DNA of 64,000 nucleotides from UBA5429 sp942493315 (GCA_942493315.1 OW818690.1:806001-870000), one strand, 5' to 3'; positions 34,608 to 44,245 are shown, counted from the stretch's first letter. Numbers and translations are program-made. Notes: generated from the letters alone by a model not told the origin.

Positions 34608-36023
34608 TTATTCATTCTTTAGTTCTAGTAAAACCACATTTTCAACGTGGTGTGTGTGAGGAAACATGTCAACCGGTTGCACTCGAGTCACTTCATATTT
34701 AGAGGCCAGTAAAGTGATATCCCGGGCTTGTGTAGCCGGATTGCAACTCACATAAACAATTCTTTTAGCATCCATCTCCAAAAGTCGATCTATCACATCC
34801 GTATGCATCCCTGCACGAGGTGGATCGGTGATCACAACAGAGGGTTTTCCCATTTTTCGAATGAAGGATGACGTCAGAATATCTTTCATATCTCCGGCAA
34901 AAAACTGAGTATTGGTGATTCCGTTTTTTTTGGAATTTTTTTTAGCATCCAGAATAGCTGCATCCACATACTCTATTCCAATCACTTTTTTTGCCTGACG
35001 GGCAACAAAATTAGCAATAGTTCCGGTTCCGGTGTAAAGATCGTAAACCAAATCCGAATCCTCAATCTGCGCAAACTGTTTCGCAACACTGTACAAGGTA
35101 TAAGCTTGCTCACTATTCGTCTGATAAAATGAAACCGGACTCACCATAAACTCCAGATCCTCCATTTTTTCAGTTATGATGGGAGACCCGGCATATAAAA
35201 CCAAATCCAAATCGGAAATGGTGTCATTTAACTTGTTGTTAATCACATAATACAACGATGTGATCTGAGAAAATTGATTTTGAATAAAAGAGAGCAGTTT
35301 TTCCGTGATCTCACTGAGTTCGGTCATAGATAAAATCACCATCAACTCACCGGTTGAGGCAGTTCTTATCGTTAGATTTCTAAGAACACCTTCATGAGAT
35401 CTGAGATTATAAAAAGGGATATCATTTTGTATGGCAAACTCTTTAACAGCCATTCTGATCTCATTACCGGGTTCAGGTTGTAAAGAACAGTGTTGAACAT
35501 CCACCACTTTATCAAATTTCCCGGGCACATGAAAACCTATTCCTCTCACTTCCAGTTCAATACCGGCATCTCTTTGGGCCATATCTTCATCCTCTAACCA
35601 TCTTAAATTAGAAAAAGTGTATTCCAATTTATTTCTATAATAATATTGTTTTGCTGATCCTAAAATGGGACTGATCTCCGGAAAATCAAATTTGCCTAAA
35701 TGTTTGAAATTATCAAAAACTTGTTTTTGTTTAAATTGCAATTGTTGAGGATACTCCATGATTTGCCATTTACAACCTCCGCACACTCCAAAATGGGAAC
35801 ATACAGGTGCAATCCGATAGGGTGATCCTTTTTTCAGTTGTACAATTTTCCCCTCCATGTACCCTTTCTTCTTATTGGTAATCTGAACATCCACCACATC
35901 ACCGGGAACTCCAAAAGGGATAAACAAAACTTGTCCATCCACTTTAGCAATAGCTTTTCCTTCAGATCCGGCATCTAAAATCTCCAGATCTTCAATAACA
36001 TACGACTTAAATCTTCTTCTCAT
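34608..36023 (-). CDS. rlmD: 23S rRNA m5U1939 methyltransferase
   Basis: The 471 residues have an N-terminal TRAM domain (LEILDAGSEGKAIAKVDGQVLFIPFGVPGD). The Fe-S cluster motif CSHFGVCGGCKWQ lies around residues 77-89 with a further Cys in VQHCSLQ. The C-terminal methyltransferase core has DLYTGTGTIANF for SAM and VYVSCNPATQARD with the catalytic Cys. RlmD, TrmA and related enzymes share these, and Bacteroidota genomes usually annotate this form RlmD; the precise uridine cannot be proved. The upstream glycosyltransferase gene ends 5 bp before its start, so they are probably co-transcribed. Confidence 0.9.
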   Translation of the reverse strand: MRRRFKSYVIEDLEILDAGSEGKAIAKVDGQVLFIPFGVPGDVVDVQITNKKKGYMEGKIVQLKKGSPYRIAPVCSHFGVCGGCKWQIMEYPQQLQFKQKQVFDNFKHLGKFDFPEISPILGSAKQYYYRNKLEYTFSNLRWLEDEDMAQRDAGIELEVRGIGFHVPGKFDKVVDVQHCSLQPEPGNEIRMAVKEFAIQNDIPFYNLRSHEGVLRNLTIRTASTGELMVILSMTELSEITEKLLSFIQNQFSQITSLYYVINNKLNDTISDLDLVLYAGSPIITEKMEDLEFMVSPVSFYQTNSEQAYTLYSVAKQFAQIEDSDLVYDLYTGTGTIANFVARQAKKVIGIEYVDAAILDAKKNSKKNGITNTQFFAGDMKDILTSSFIRKMGKPSVVITDPPRAGMHTDVIDRLLEMDAKRIVYVSCNPATQARDITLLASKYEVTRVQPVDMFPHTHHVENVVLLELKNE

Positions 36024-36028
36024 ATTTT

Positions 36029-37204
36029 TTATGATTCTGTTTTACCGGTAATAATCTGCTCCAATTTGGTATTGATCGTTTCCCAGTTATAGTTTTGTTT
36101 AACGTATTGGTGTCCGTTTTCTGCAACAGCTTGATATAGATCAGGATTTGTAAGTAGTTTTTTAATGGCAACTAAATACCCTGAAACAGTTTCACAAATG
36201 ATGATATCTTGTCCAAACTCCACTCCCTCTAGTGGTTTGCCTGCTAATGTAGAGGTAACACAAGGAAGTTTCATAGCCATTGCTTCAATCAGTTTATTTT
36301 GCAAACCGGTACCCATCCTCATAGGGGCAATAAAAATTTTGGATTTGGCATAGTAGGTGGCCATGGAGTCAACCCAGCCGGTAACAATAATGTTGGGAGA
36401 TGCTAATGCCAAAACCCTTGGAGAAGGAGCTGCACCACAAATCACCAGTTTCATATTTGGAAAATCTTTTTGTAAAACAGGAAAAATGTGTTTTACAATA
36501 AATTCTGCAGCATCAATATTCGGAGGATAACTCATGTTGCCTGAAAAAATCAGATCATACTCTTTGGGTTGTCCTTGAAATTGATATTTTTCAAAATCAA
36601 CTCCATTGGAAACTACTTCAATTTTAAAATGTTCAGGATGAGGAATCAAATCGCGATCTACACCTGTTATGATGGTGTGATGATCAAAAAGGGAGAAAGC
36701 ATATTGTTCATATTTTACTAATCTTTTATACTCAAACCAATATAAAGGTTTAGCTAAAAGGGAACCGTTTTCGTATCTTCTTTGCATCCCTTTGGAAAAA
36801 ACATCCTGGTAATCTAATGTTTTGGGAATCTTCAATCCTTTAACATATTCAACCACTCTTACAATTTGACAAAACAGATGATCGGGTTGGATTTGATTGA
36901 TAAAATCTATGAACTTTGATTTTGCTTTTGCAGAATAAAAATAGCCACATTGCAAAGGGATCCCTTTAAAAAAGGCATACAAAAGACCCACAAACCTACT
37001 CCACCGGGAAAGATTGAGAATCAAAATATCCTTACAGAAAGGGGAAAGTTCCTGAATTGCCAATGGATCTATTTTAGTATCATTCAAAGCAACAAGGTAG
37101 ATATCATGTTTTTTGGAAAGATCCTTAATCTGGTGATAAGCACGCAGCTTATCCCCTTTTTCTAATGGGTAAGGTACTCTTGATAAAAGGACAACAATCT
37201 TCAT
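36029..37204 (-). CDS. Family 4 glycosyltransferase
   Basis: The protein has 391 residues from the ATG at 37204 (MKIVVLLSRVPYPLEKGDKLR). It has a GT-B fold with the N-terminal LPxEKGDK motif, FSGNMSYPPNIDAAEFIVKHIFP in the middle and the GT4 C-terminal motif PMRMGTGLQNKLIEAMAMKLPCVTS (about residues 295-319). The conserved Glu is in KLIEAMA. It should transfer a sugar from a nucleotide donor to a cell-surface glycan or lipid; the acceptor is unknown. The -7 box ends only 9 bp before the ATG, so the mRNA would be almost leaderless. Confidence 0.87.
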   Translation of the reverse strand: MKIVVLLSRVPYPLEKGDKLRAYHQIKDLSKKHDIYLVALNDTKIDPLAIQELSPFCKDILILNLSRWSRFVGLLYAFFKGIPLQCGYFYSAKAKSKFIDFINQIQPDHLFCQIVRVVEYVKGLKIPKTLDYQDVFSKGMQRRYENGSLLAKPLYWFEYKRLVKYEQYAFSLFDHHTIITGVDRDLIPHPEHFKIEVVSNGVDFEKYQFQGQPKEYDLIFSGNMSYPPNIDAAEFIVKHIFPVLQKDFPNMKLVICGAAPSPRVLALASPNIIVTGWVDSMATYYAKSKIFIAPMRMGTGLQNKLIEAMAMKLPCVTSTLAGKPLEGVEFGQDIIICETVSGYLVAIKKLLTNPDLYQAVAENGHQYVKQNYNWETINTKLEQIITGKTES

Positions 37205-37212
37205 AACAACTG

Positions 37213-37220
37213 CAAAAGTA
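37213..37220 (-). promoter_or_regulatory. -7 box of the glycosyltransferase-rlmD operon
   Basis: Minus-strand TACTTTTG ends 8 bp before the ATG, implying a transcript with little or no 5' leader. Confidence 0.5.
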
Positions 37221-37261
37221 CACAAATTTTCCTAAATGAAATTTTGCAATTGAAGGAAAGC

Positions 37262-37990
37262 TTACTTGTTTTTAATAGCTACTTCAATACTTATCCTTTC
37301 GTTAACCCGAATCTCCCTAAATGAAATTTCTGAGGTAATTTTGGGATCATTTGATCCACTTGAAGTACTGATAGAAATATCATCCATTTCCATTGGATAA
37401 TCGCGAGAACCATATCTATCACCATAATCAATACTTATAATATCACCTATTTTAATATTTTTTTGTTTTGCAATGATTTCAGCAATTTCAAATGCATTAT
37501 CAACAGCCTTTTGTATCAATTCTTTTTGAATGATTTGTTCATAAGCATCAGAAATGATAAAAGAATAGGTAAAAATCAATTCAGGAATATTAAAATTGGT
37601 GATAGAATCACTTAGTTTAACAAATTTTTCCTTATCCATAGGAATATCAACAATCACTCTTTTATCGGCATAATAGGATGTTACCGCAGTTATATCACAA
37701 TCATATCTTTTACCAAAATTATTCTCTTTTAATTTAATATCCTTCACATTAATTCCCATGTTTATCAGTTTTTTAATCATTTTATCGAATTGGATATCCG
37801 TTTGTAAAATGGCATCCTTTTGTGTTGGACTTTCTGTTCTAATGGTTAATGACAGCCTGATGATATCGGGCATGTACTTCCCGCTACTAGAACCGATAAC
37901 ACTGATCGTTCCACGGCTTGTTTCTTGTCCGATTGCAGAAAAACTGATTGCACAAAGCAATACTAAAATTAAACAAATTCTGGGTTTCAT
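37262..37990 (-). CDS. SIMPL-domain (DUF541) secreted protein
   Basis: From the ATG at 37990 the protein has 242 residues with a signal peptide (MKPRICLILVLLCAISFSAIGQ). The body has the SIMPL pattern ISVIGSSSGKYMPDIIRLSLTIRTESPTQKDAI...QFDKMIKKLINMGI near the N-terminus and a C-terminal SIEVAIKN strand. SIMPL proteins are periplasmic or envelope proteins of uncertain role, some linked to oxidative stress. The -7 box at 38057 gives a leader of about 60 nt. A start 13 codons upstream would put basic residues before the signal peptide. Confidence 0.8.
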   Translation of the reverse strand: MKPRICLILVLLCAISFSAIGQETSRGTISVIGSSSGKYMPDIIRLSLTIRTESPTQKDAILQTDIQFDKMIKKLINMGINVKDIKLKENNFGKRYDCDITAVTSYYADKRVIVDIPMDKEKFVKLSDSITNFNIPELIFTYSFIISDAYEQIIQKELIQKAVDNAFEIAEIIAKQKNIKIGDIISIDYGDRYGSRDYPMEMDDISISTSSGSNDPKITSEISFREIRVNERISIEVAIKNK

Positions 37991-38056
37991 AACTTTGATT
38001 TTTAAATGGATAAATTTTTTAGGAATCATAAGATTTCTCTTTATTTAAAGATAACG

Positions 38057-38064
38057 CAAAAATA
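38057..38064 (-). promoter_or_regulatory. -7 box of the SIMPL gene
   Basis: Minus-strand TATTTTTG lies 66 bp upstream of the ATG at 37990. Confidence 0.45.
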
Positions 38065-38181
38065 GTTTTTTAAATTATATAACGTGTTGTTTTTTTTATT
38101 CATATAAAAAGATCTAACTTGAACTACAAATAGCACACAGATGACGCTGATTGAACTGATGACCAAAGATTATTTTTGTTG

Positions 38182-38362
38182 AAAGTTGAACGCTTCGCTG
38201 TTTAAAGGTTGAAAGGTTGAACGCTTCGCTGTTTAAAGGTTGAAAGGTTGAACGCTGCGCTGTTTAAAGGTTGAAAGGTTGAACGCTGCGCTGTTTAAAG
38301 GTTGAAAGGTTGAACGCTGAGCTTAAACTTTTAAACCCTTAAACCTTTAAACTTTTAAACCT
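38182..38362. repeat. Exact-period 31-bp tandem repeat, then TTTAAACCC run
   Basis: CGCTTCGCTG or CGCTGCGCTG cores start at 38191, 38222, 38253, 38284 and 38315, exactly 31 bp apart, joined by TTTAAAGGTTGAAAGGTTGAA. Sites 1-2 have TTCG and 3-4 have TGCG. From 38322 an AAACCTTTAAACTTTT run leads into the promoter of the next gene. Confidence 0.9.
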
Positions 38363-38368
38363 TTTCAC

Positions 38369-38376
38369 TATATTTG
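38369..38376 (+). promoter_or_regulatory. -7 box of the four-helix-bundle gene
   Basis: TATATTTG lies 28 bp before the ATG at 38404, at the end of the repeat region. Confidence 0.5.
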
Positions 38377-38403
38377 TGCCAAAATTATAAAAACAACAGA
38401 GAT

Positions 38404-38775
38404 ATGGAAGAGTTTAAATTTTCTTTTGAGAAACTAGAGGTTTGGCAAAATTCTAGAGCATTTGTTAAATCTGTTTATTTGATAATAAATAAGTTACCTA
38501 ATGAAGAAAAATTTGCAATTTGTAATCAACTAAGAAGAGCATCTGTTTCAGTTTCATCGAATATTGCTGAAGGAAGTTCCAGATTTTCTCCAAAAGATCA
38601 AATTAGATTTATTGAAATTGCGTACGGGTCATTAATAGAAACTTATTGTCAATTAAAATTATGTATAGATTTAGATTATGTTTCTGAAAATGAAATTGAA
38701 GAATGTAAAAGCTTGATCTTTCAAATTTCAAGACAATTATCTAGTTTGAAAAAATCAATACAATCTAAACTTTAA
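38404..38775 (+). CDS. Four-helix-bundle protein (23S rRNA intervening-sequence family)
   Basis: This 123-residue helical protein has the family pattern FEKLEVWQNSRAFVKSVYLI, LRRASVSVSSNIAEGSSR and FIEIAYGSLIETYCQLKL. Such proteins are encoded inside 23S rRNA intervening sequences in some bacteria, and in Bacteroidota are common free-standing genes of unknown role. The gene is bracketed by the same TTTAAACCC-type repeat on both sides, and its stop codon lies inside the downstream repeat. This suggests that gene and repeats travelled or arose together. Confidence 0.85.
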   Translation: MEEFKFSFEKLEVWQNSRAFVKSVYLIINKLPNEEKFAICNQLRRASVSVSSNIAEGSSRFSPKDQIRFIEIAYGSLIETYCQLKLCIDLDYVSENEIEECKSLIFQISRQLSSLKKSIQSKL

Positions 38776-38866
38776 ACCCTTAATCCTTTAAACCTTTAAA
38801 CCCTTAATCCTTTAAACCCTTAAACCTTTAAACCCTTAAACCTTTAAACCTTTAAACCTTTAAACC
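38768..38866. repeat. AAACCCTTAATCCTTTAAACC-type word repeat
   Basis: About ten 9-10-bp units of TTTAAACCCTTAA follow directly and contain the stop codon of the four-helix-bundle gene. Confidence 0.85.
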
Positions 38867-38969
38867 ATTCAACTCCTCATTATCCATTTGATAAAATATT
38901 TGTCCACTTCAATCGTTCTTAAATATTATTCATCTAAAATATATATAATGAACGTGTCCCATTTTTCTT

Positions 38970-38977
38970 TATCTTTG
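38970..38977 (+). promoter_or_regulatory. -7 box of porQ operon
   Basis: TATCTTTG lies 19 bp upstream of the ATG at 38996 and downstream of the longer ORF start, supporting the shorter start. Confidence 0.55.
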
Positions 38978-38995
38978 CCAATTATTCCAATAACA

Positions 38996-40090
38996 ATGGT
39001 TAAAAGAACTATTATCGCTGTTTTATTTGTTTGCAGTATGGGTTTTAGCTATGCGCAAATAGGAGGAAATACGGTTTATAATCTCTTAAATTATAGTTAT
39101 TCCGCGAGAATCAGCGGTTTGGGTGGCGGATTAATCTCTGTTGATAACGACGACCCAACCATGATCATCCAAAATCCTTCTTCAATTTCTGACAAATTCC
39201 ATACCTCTTTTGGCGTCAATTTTGTGGATTATTTTTCAAATGTTGGTTATGGTTCCGCTTTTTATTCCCATACGTTCAAAAAGATGGGTAGTTTCGCATT
39301 TGAAATGCGATATATTGGGTACGGTTCTTTCACACATACCGACGAAAACGGAAATGAGTTCGGCTCTTTTTCAGTTAACGATTATGCTGCTACTGTGGGT
39401 TGGGGTAGAAAATTGTCGGACAACCTTTCTATTGGAGCTAATTTAAAAATGATTTACTCTGCTTATGCTGAAAACTCTTCCTTTGGTATCGCTACCGATG
39501 TTTCAGGTACTTACAATATTCCGGATAAAATGTTTTCCATCTCTTTGTTATTCAAAAACATGGGTTCCCAAATTGTAACTTACACCCCCGGAAACTACGA
39601 AAAACTTCCCTTTGATATTCAGTTTGCCTTATCTAAAAGACTGGAACATGTTCCCGTGCGTCTTCACCTTAGTTTACACTCGTTATACAAATGGGACATG
39701 ACTTATGAAGGTGATAATGATCCTCTTTTAGAAGTGGACGCCATTACAGGTGAGTATAAATACCCTTCTGTTTTTTCACAACAGGTGAATAATTTCTTCA
39801 GACATTTTACTTTTGGTATCGAAATATTACCTTCCAAAAACTTCTCCCTTTTTACTTCTTTCAATTACAATAGAAATCGGGAAATGTATATTCCTCAAAA
39901 TAAAAGTGCTGCCGGATTCTCTTATGGTTTTGCCTTTAATATTAAAACATTCCGGCTAAGTTTTTCCAGATCTCATTATGCCGTTGGAGCTGCTCCTATT
40001 TGTATCAATTTGGCTTCCAATATCAACGATCTGTATGAATTAAAAAAACCAACTAAAAAAATTAAACGTATAACTCCTGAAAAAGATTAG
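38996..40090 (+). CDS. porQ: T9SS outer-membrane protein PorQ
   Basis: From the ATG at 38996 the protein has 364 residues and a signal peptide (MVKRTIIAVLFVCSMGFSYAQ). The body is a FadL-like beta barrel starting GGNTVYNLLNYSYSARISGLGG, a sequence typical of PorQ, with NPSSISDKF and a barrel ending in the ARxxHY/VGAAP region. PorQ belongs to the T9SS attachment complex with PorU, PorV and PorZ. It is the first gene of a tight operon: DegT aminotransferase (3 bp later), C25 protease, surE and a small membrane protein. Confidence 0.85.
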   Translation: MVKRTIIAVLFVCSMGFSYAQIGGNTVYNLLNYSYSARISGLGGGLISVDNDDPTMIIQNPSSISDKFHTSFGVNFVDYFSNVGYGSAFYSHTFKKMGSFAFEMRYIGYGSFTHTDENGNEFGSFSVNDYAATVGWGRKLSDNLSIGANLKMIYSAYAENSSFGIATDVSGTYNIPDKMFSISLLFKNMGSQIVTYTPGNYEKLPFDIQFALSKRLEHVPVRLHLSLHSLYKWDMTYEGDNDPLLEVDAITGEYKYPSVFSQQVNNFFRHFTFGIEILPSKNFSLFTSFNYNRNREMYIPQNKSAAGFSYGFAFNIKTFRLSFSRSHYAVGAAPICINLASNINDLYELKKPTKKIKRITPEKD

Positions 40091-40093
40091 ATT

Positions 40094-41308
40094 ATGATCA
40101 TCCCTTTCTCTCCCCCTAGAATTGACGAAAAAATTATTGCTGAAGTAACTGAAGCTTTACGCTCAGGTTGGATCACTACCGGTCCCAGAACTAAAAAACT
40201 GGAACAAAAAGTAGCCGAGTATGTTGGTGTTTCAAAAGTAGTTTGTTTAAACTCTGCATCTGCCGGATTGGAATTGGTTTTACGCTGGTATGGCGTTTCT
40301 GAAGGTGATGAAGTAATAGTTCCTGCTTACACTTACTGCGCTACAGCTAACGTTGTCGTTCATTGTGGGGCAACTCCTGTCATGGTTGATGTAAATCCTG
40401 ATTTTAATATAAATGTAGAAAATATAAGAAAAGCAATCACTCCCAAAACAAAAGTAGTAATCCCCGTTGATTTTGCAGGATTCCCTTGCGATTATGATGA
40501 AATTAATCATTTAGTTCAGGAGCAGGAGATTCAAAACATGTTCCAACCGCATACCGATGAACAAAAAATGTTAGGCAGAATTCTCGTGCTTTCTGATGCG
40601 GCTCACTCTGTTGGGGCCACTTACAAAGGTAAAAGAACCGGTGCATTATGCGATATTACGGTGTTTTCTTTCCATGCAGTTAAAAATCTCACTACTGCTG
40701 AGGGTGGCGCTATCTGTTTAAATCTCCCGGAACCTTTTAATCATGATGAAATTTATAAAACATTATGTATTAAATCATTACATGGACAAAATAAAGATGC
40801 CTTAGCCAAAACACAATTGGGAAACTGGCGCTATGATGTTACTGAAGCAGGTTTTAAATGTAATATGACGGATATTCTTGCTGCTATCGGGTTGATTGAA
40901 TTGGAACGTTATGATGATGATATGCTGGAAAAAAGAAAAGCGATCTTTGATGCTTATTCCAAAGCTTTTTCTGCTTATGATTGTTTTGAAATTCCTGTTT
41001 ATGAAACACAGGATAAAACCTCATCCTATCATGTTTATCCACTACGCATAAAAGGGATCACTGAAGAACAAAGGGATCAATTAATGCAAAAAATATTTGA
41101 ACAGGAGGTGACTGTAAATGTTCATTTTATACCACTTCCTCTTCTTTCCGTTTATAAAAACAAAGGGTACAACATTGACCATTACCCTGTTGCTTATGAT
41201 AACTATTCGAGAGAGATCAGTTTGCCTGTATATTACGATCTAACCGATGAACAATTACTGCGGGTGATTGATAGTGTTATTTCACTGAAAAATTTTATTA
41301 ATTCATAA
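40094..41308 (+). CDS. DegT/DnrJ/EryC1/StrS-family sugar aminotransferase
   Basis: The 404 residues have the family opening IPFSPPRIDEKIIAEVTEALRSGWITTGP and the loop LNSASAGLELVLRWYGVSEGDEVIVPAYTYCATANVV. The PLP-binding Lys is in VFSFHAVKNLTTAEGGAI, near residue 197. Family members transaminate keto-sugars for surface polysaccharide or modified nucleotide sugars. It stands in a T9SS operon between porQ and the C25 protease. Anionic LPS is the membrane anchor for T9SS cargo in other Bacteroidota, so a role in making that glycan is possible. Confidence 0.9.
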   Translation: MIIPFSPPRIDEKIIAEVTEALRSGWITTGPRTKKLEQKVAEYVGVSKVVCLNSASAGLELVLRWYGVSEGDEVIVPAYTYCATANVVVHCGATPVMVDVNPDFNINVENIRKAITPKTKVVIPVDFAGFPCDYDEINHLVQEQEIQNMFQPHTDEQKMLGRILVLSDAAHSVGATYKGKRTGALCDITVFSFHAVKNLTTAEGGAICLNLPEPFNHDEIYKTLCIKSLHGQNKDALAKTQLGNWRYDVTEAGFKCNMTDILAAIGLIELERYDDDMLEKRKAIFDAYSKAFSAYDCFEIPVYETQDKTSSYHVYPLRIKGITEEQRDQLMQKIFEQEVTVNVHFIPLPLLSVYKNKGYNIDHYPVAYDNYSREISLPVYYDLTDEQLLRVIDSVISLKNFINS

Positions 41309-41312
41309 TACC

Positions 41313-44240
41313 ATGAAACAAAAATCTATTTTTTTAATTCTGATTAGCTTTTTATTTGTTTTGGGAATTCAAGCTCAGGATGTCCAGTTTACTTTAGTAT
41401 CGCAAACCAACACTGATATCACTATCCGGGTTGATTTTCCGATTTACTATGAAACAACACCGGTTGATGTAAACGGAGAGGTGATGTATAAATTAGCTAT
41501 GGGAAATGCTTATCCTGTTGATGAAACAGGTGCACCTGAACTTTTAAAATCAGCCAAATCATTGATTATTCCGGAAGGAGCAACACCCTATTTGACTATT
41601 TTGGAGAGTCCCTATACCTTAGTTCCTAACTTTAATTTAGCTCCTTCAAAAGGAAGATTGTATCGGGATATTAACCCAAATACAATCCCTTATGTTAAAG
41701 GTGATCAATATCTTAGCGATGATTATTGGGGAGATCATCCTGCTTTTTTAAGTGATTCGTATCAATTAAGAGATTTTAACGGAGTTGTCATTGGAGTACA
41801 TCCATTTGCTTACAATCCGGTTGCCAAAAGTTTAAAAGTGTATCAATATATGATTATCAAAATATCTTTTGAATCTAATGATAATCAAATAGTAGCAAAA
41901 AAGAACAATAAAGTTTATGATGAGATTTATTCCAGACACTTTTTAAACTATGAAAAATATCGCTCAGCAAAATATAGTCCATTGACAGAAGAGGGTGAAA
42001 TGTTAATTATAGCTCCTGCAACTTTTGTTACTGCTCTTCAACCATTAAAAAATTGGAAAACTAAATCAGGAATAAAAACTACAATTGTTCCAACTTCAAC
42101 AGCCGGATCAACTGCAGCAGCAATAAAAACATATATCACAAACTTTTATAATGCTCACAATTTAGCTTATGTGATCATTGTTGGTGACCATTCTCAATTT
42201 CCCTATTTTACTTTAAGTGGTGGTACATCTGACAACTATTTCACTGAAGTTGCAGGTGGGGACAATTATCCAGATTTTTTATTAGGAAAAATATCTGCTG
42301 AAAATGTGGATCAGGTGACCATTCAAGTTAATAAATTTATTGCTTATGATCAGGGTTTATTGGCTCAGGCAAGTAACTCTGTATTCTGTGGAATTGGTTC
42401 TTCTGAAGGTCCCGGAGATAATAGTGAATACGATTATCAACATATCAGAAATATTGGAAATATGCTTCAAAACTATACCTATACCTCAGGTTTTGAGTTT
42501 TTTGATGGCTCTCAGGGAGGGTTAGATGCGAACGGTGATCCTAGCGCAACTTCGGTTGTTAATGCCTTAAACCAAGGAGTTGGTGTTATAAACTATTGTG
42601 GACATGGTGATTATAACTTGTTCGTTACATCATATTTCACAAATACCAATGTTGGACAATTAGCCAATTATGATAAACTGCCTTTTATTTTTTCTGTCGC
42701 ATGTCAAAACGGAAATTATGTGAATAAACTGTGTTTTGCTGAAGTTTGGCTAAGAGCATATACCGGTGGAAAACCTACAGGTGCAGTAGGTGCATTAATG
42801 TCAACCATAAACCAACCCTGGAATCCACCTATGTGTGGTCAGGATGAATGTATCAAGGTAATGACAGAAATGAATCCCGGTTTTACCAAAAGAACCTTTG
42901 GAGGAATCTCATTTGGAGGCTTAATGAAAATGTTAGATAATTATTCTGATGTTGCTACATACAGAACCTGGTTATTATTTGGGGATCCTTCCATGATGGT
43001 CAGAACCACTGCCGGAACCGTTATTACGGCTAACCATCCAGCTCAGGTGGCTGTAGGATCCAATGATATCATCATCACTTCTCCCATCAATGATGCGGCT
43101 ATCACTTTGACTCATAATGATTCTATTATAGCTCAAGGTGTGATTGCTAACGGTACAGCTACTATTTCTTTACCTACCTCTTTAGTTGATCAGGATACTG
43201 TTTATGTGGTATTAACCAAATTTAATCATATTCCTTATCAGGGTTCATTTGTTGTAACAACCATTTCAGAACCCTATTTATCTTATACATCACATGTAAC
43301 GAGAAACCAACAAGGGACAACCAATGAAACTTTTGAAACAGGAAAAACTCACAAAATGACCATCACTGTTGAAAATATTGGAACATTACCTTCAACAAAT
43401 ATTATTTGTAAAATAAGAACAAACGATCCTTTTATTACTCTTTTAGATTCCGTTGAATTATTTTCATCTTTAAATGCCGGAGCAAGTCAAACCTTTGAAA
43501 ATGGATTCCAAATCAGATTTGCCAATAATGTTCCTTTTGGACATTCTGCCCCATTTACTGTTGTTTTAACAGATGATGATACTACCAGAACTTATGAGTT
43601 TGAAGAACACGTTTTAGCTCCCTATCCTTCTTCAGGAAATATTGTTTTGAATGATCAAACTACCGGAAACAATAACCAAAGGTTAGATTATGGAGAAACT
43701 GCTATGATCAATATTCCGATTGAAAATATTGGAGATGCTGATGCAATTGCCGGATATACCAAAATTGAAAGTCTAAGAGGATATATTACTTTTGCAAGAG
43801 AAATAAACCCAATGAATGGATTAGATGTTTCTACCAGCTCTAACTACAGTTACTTAGCCACTGTAAAACCTTCTGTTACCACTCCAAGGGTTGATTTAAT
43901 TCAATTAACTTACCATACCGGTGCTTATATGCACACCCGTGTTTATGAGATTGGCATAGCAGGAGCTATGACAACAGGTGTTGAAGAAAATAACTTGAGT
44001 AATCTTGAAATTTTCCCAAATCCTACCTCTGATTTTTGCTATTTTACTATTCCTGAAAGTGTATCAACAGAAAATATGAGCTACCAAATATTTGACATGT
44101 ATGGAAAACAATTGAGTATTGCCGCAATCAATGGATCCAGGGTTATTATTGACCTATCCGGTTATGCTTCTGGTTTGTACATCATTCAGATCAACCAAAA
44201 CAACGATATTTTATCTCAACAAAAAATAATTAGAAAATAA
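41313..44240 (+). CDS. C25 (gingipain-like) cysteine protease with T9SS type A sorting domain
   Basis: The 975 residues start with a signal peptide (MKQKSIFLILISFLFVLGIQAQ). A propeptide follows, then a C25 catalytic domain from about residue 225 (EMLIIAPATFVTALQPLKNWK). The catalytic His is in GVINYCGHGDYN (near residue 430) and the Cys in FSVACQNGNYV (near 464). An immunoglobulin-like domain and CARDB-type segments follow. The C-terminus (LEIFPNPTSDF...YASGLYIIQINQNNDILSQQKIIRK) is a type A sorting signal. Gingipains are the model cargo of this system. Substrate specificity cannot be read. The next gene, surE, starts 5 bp on. Confidence 0.9.
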   Translation: MKQKSIFLILISFLFVLGIQAQDVQFTLVSQTNTDITIRVDFPIYYETTPVDVNGEVMYKLAMGNAYPVDETGAPELLKSAKSLIIPEGATPYLTILESPYTLVPNFNLAPSKGRLYRDINPNTIPYVKGDQYLSDDYWGDHPAFLSDSYQLRDFNGVVIGVHPFAYNPVAKSLKVYQYMIIKISFESNDNQIVAKKNNKVYDEIYSRHFLNYEKYRSAKYSPLTEEGEMLIIAPATFVTALQPLKNWKTKSGIKTTIVPTSTAGSTAAAIKTYITNFYNAHNLAYVIIVGDHSQFPYFTLSGGTSDNYFTEVAGGDNYPDFLLGKISAENVDQVTIQVNKFIAYDQGLLAQASNSVFCGIGSSEGPGDNSEYDYQHIRNIGNMLQNYTYTSGFEFFDGSQGGLDANGDPSATSVVNALNQGVGVINYCGHGDYNLFVTSYFTNTNVGQLANYDKLPFIFSVACQNGNYVNKLCFAEVWLRAYTGGKPTGAVGALMSTINQPWNPPMCGQDECIKVMTEMNPGFTKRTFGGISFGGLMKMLDNYSDVATYRTWLLFGDPSMMVRTTAGTVITANHPAQVAVGSNDIIITSPINDAAITLTHNDSIIAQGVIANGTATISLPTSLVDQDTVYVVLTKFNHIPYQGSFVVTTISEPYLSYTSHVTRNQQGTTNETFETGKTHKMTITVENIGTLPSTNIICKIRTNDPFITLLDSVELFSSLNAGASQTFENGFQIRFANNVPFGHSAPFTVVLTDDDTTRTYEFEEHVLAPYPSSGNIVLNDQTTGNNNQRLDYGETAMINIPIENIGDADAIAGYTKIESLRGYITFAREINPMNGLDVSTSSNYSYLATVKPSVTTPRVDLIQLTYHTGAYMHTRVYEIGIAGAMTTGVEENNLSNLEIFPNPTSDFCYFTIPESVSTENMSYQIFDMYGKQLSIAAINGSRVIIDLSGYASGLYIIQINQNNDILSQQKIIRK

Positions 44241-44245
44241 CTCGT

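Noticed and set aside
38182..38345. 31-bp tandem repeat as a CRISPR array
   Set aside because: The units abut with no unique spacers, and no cas gene is near.
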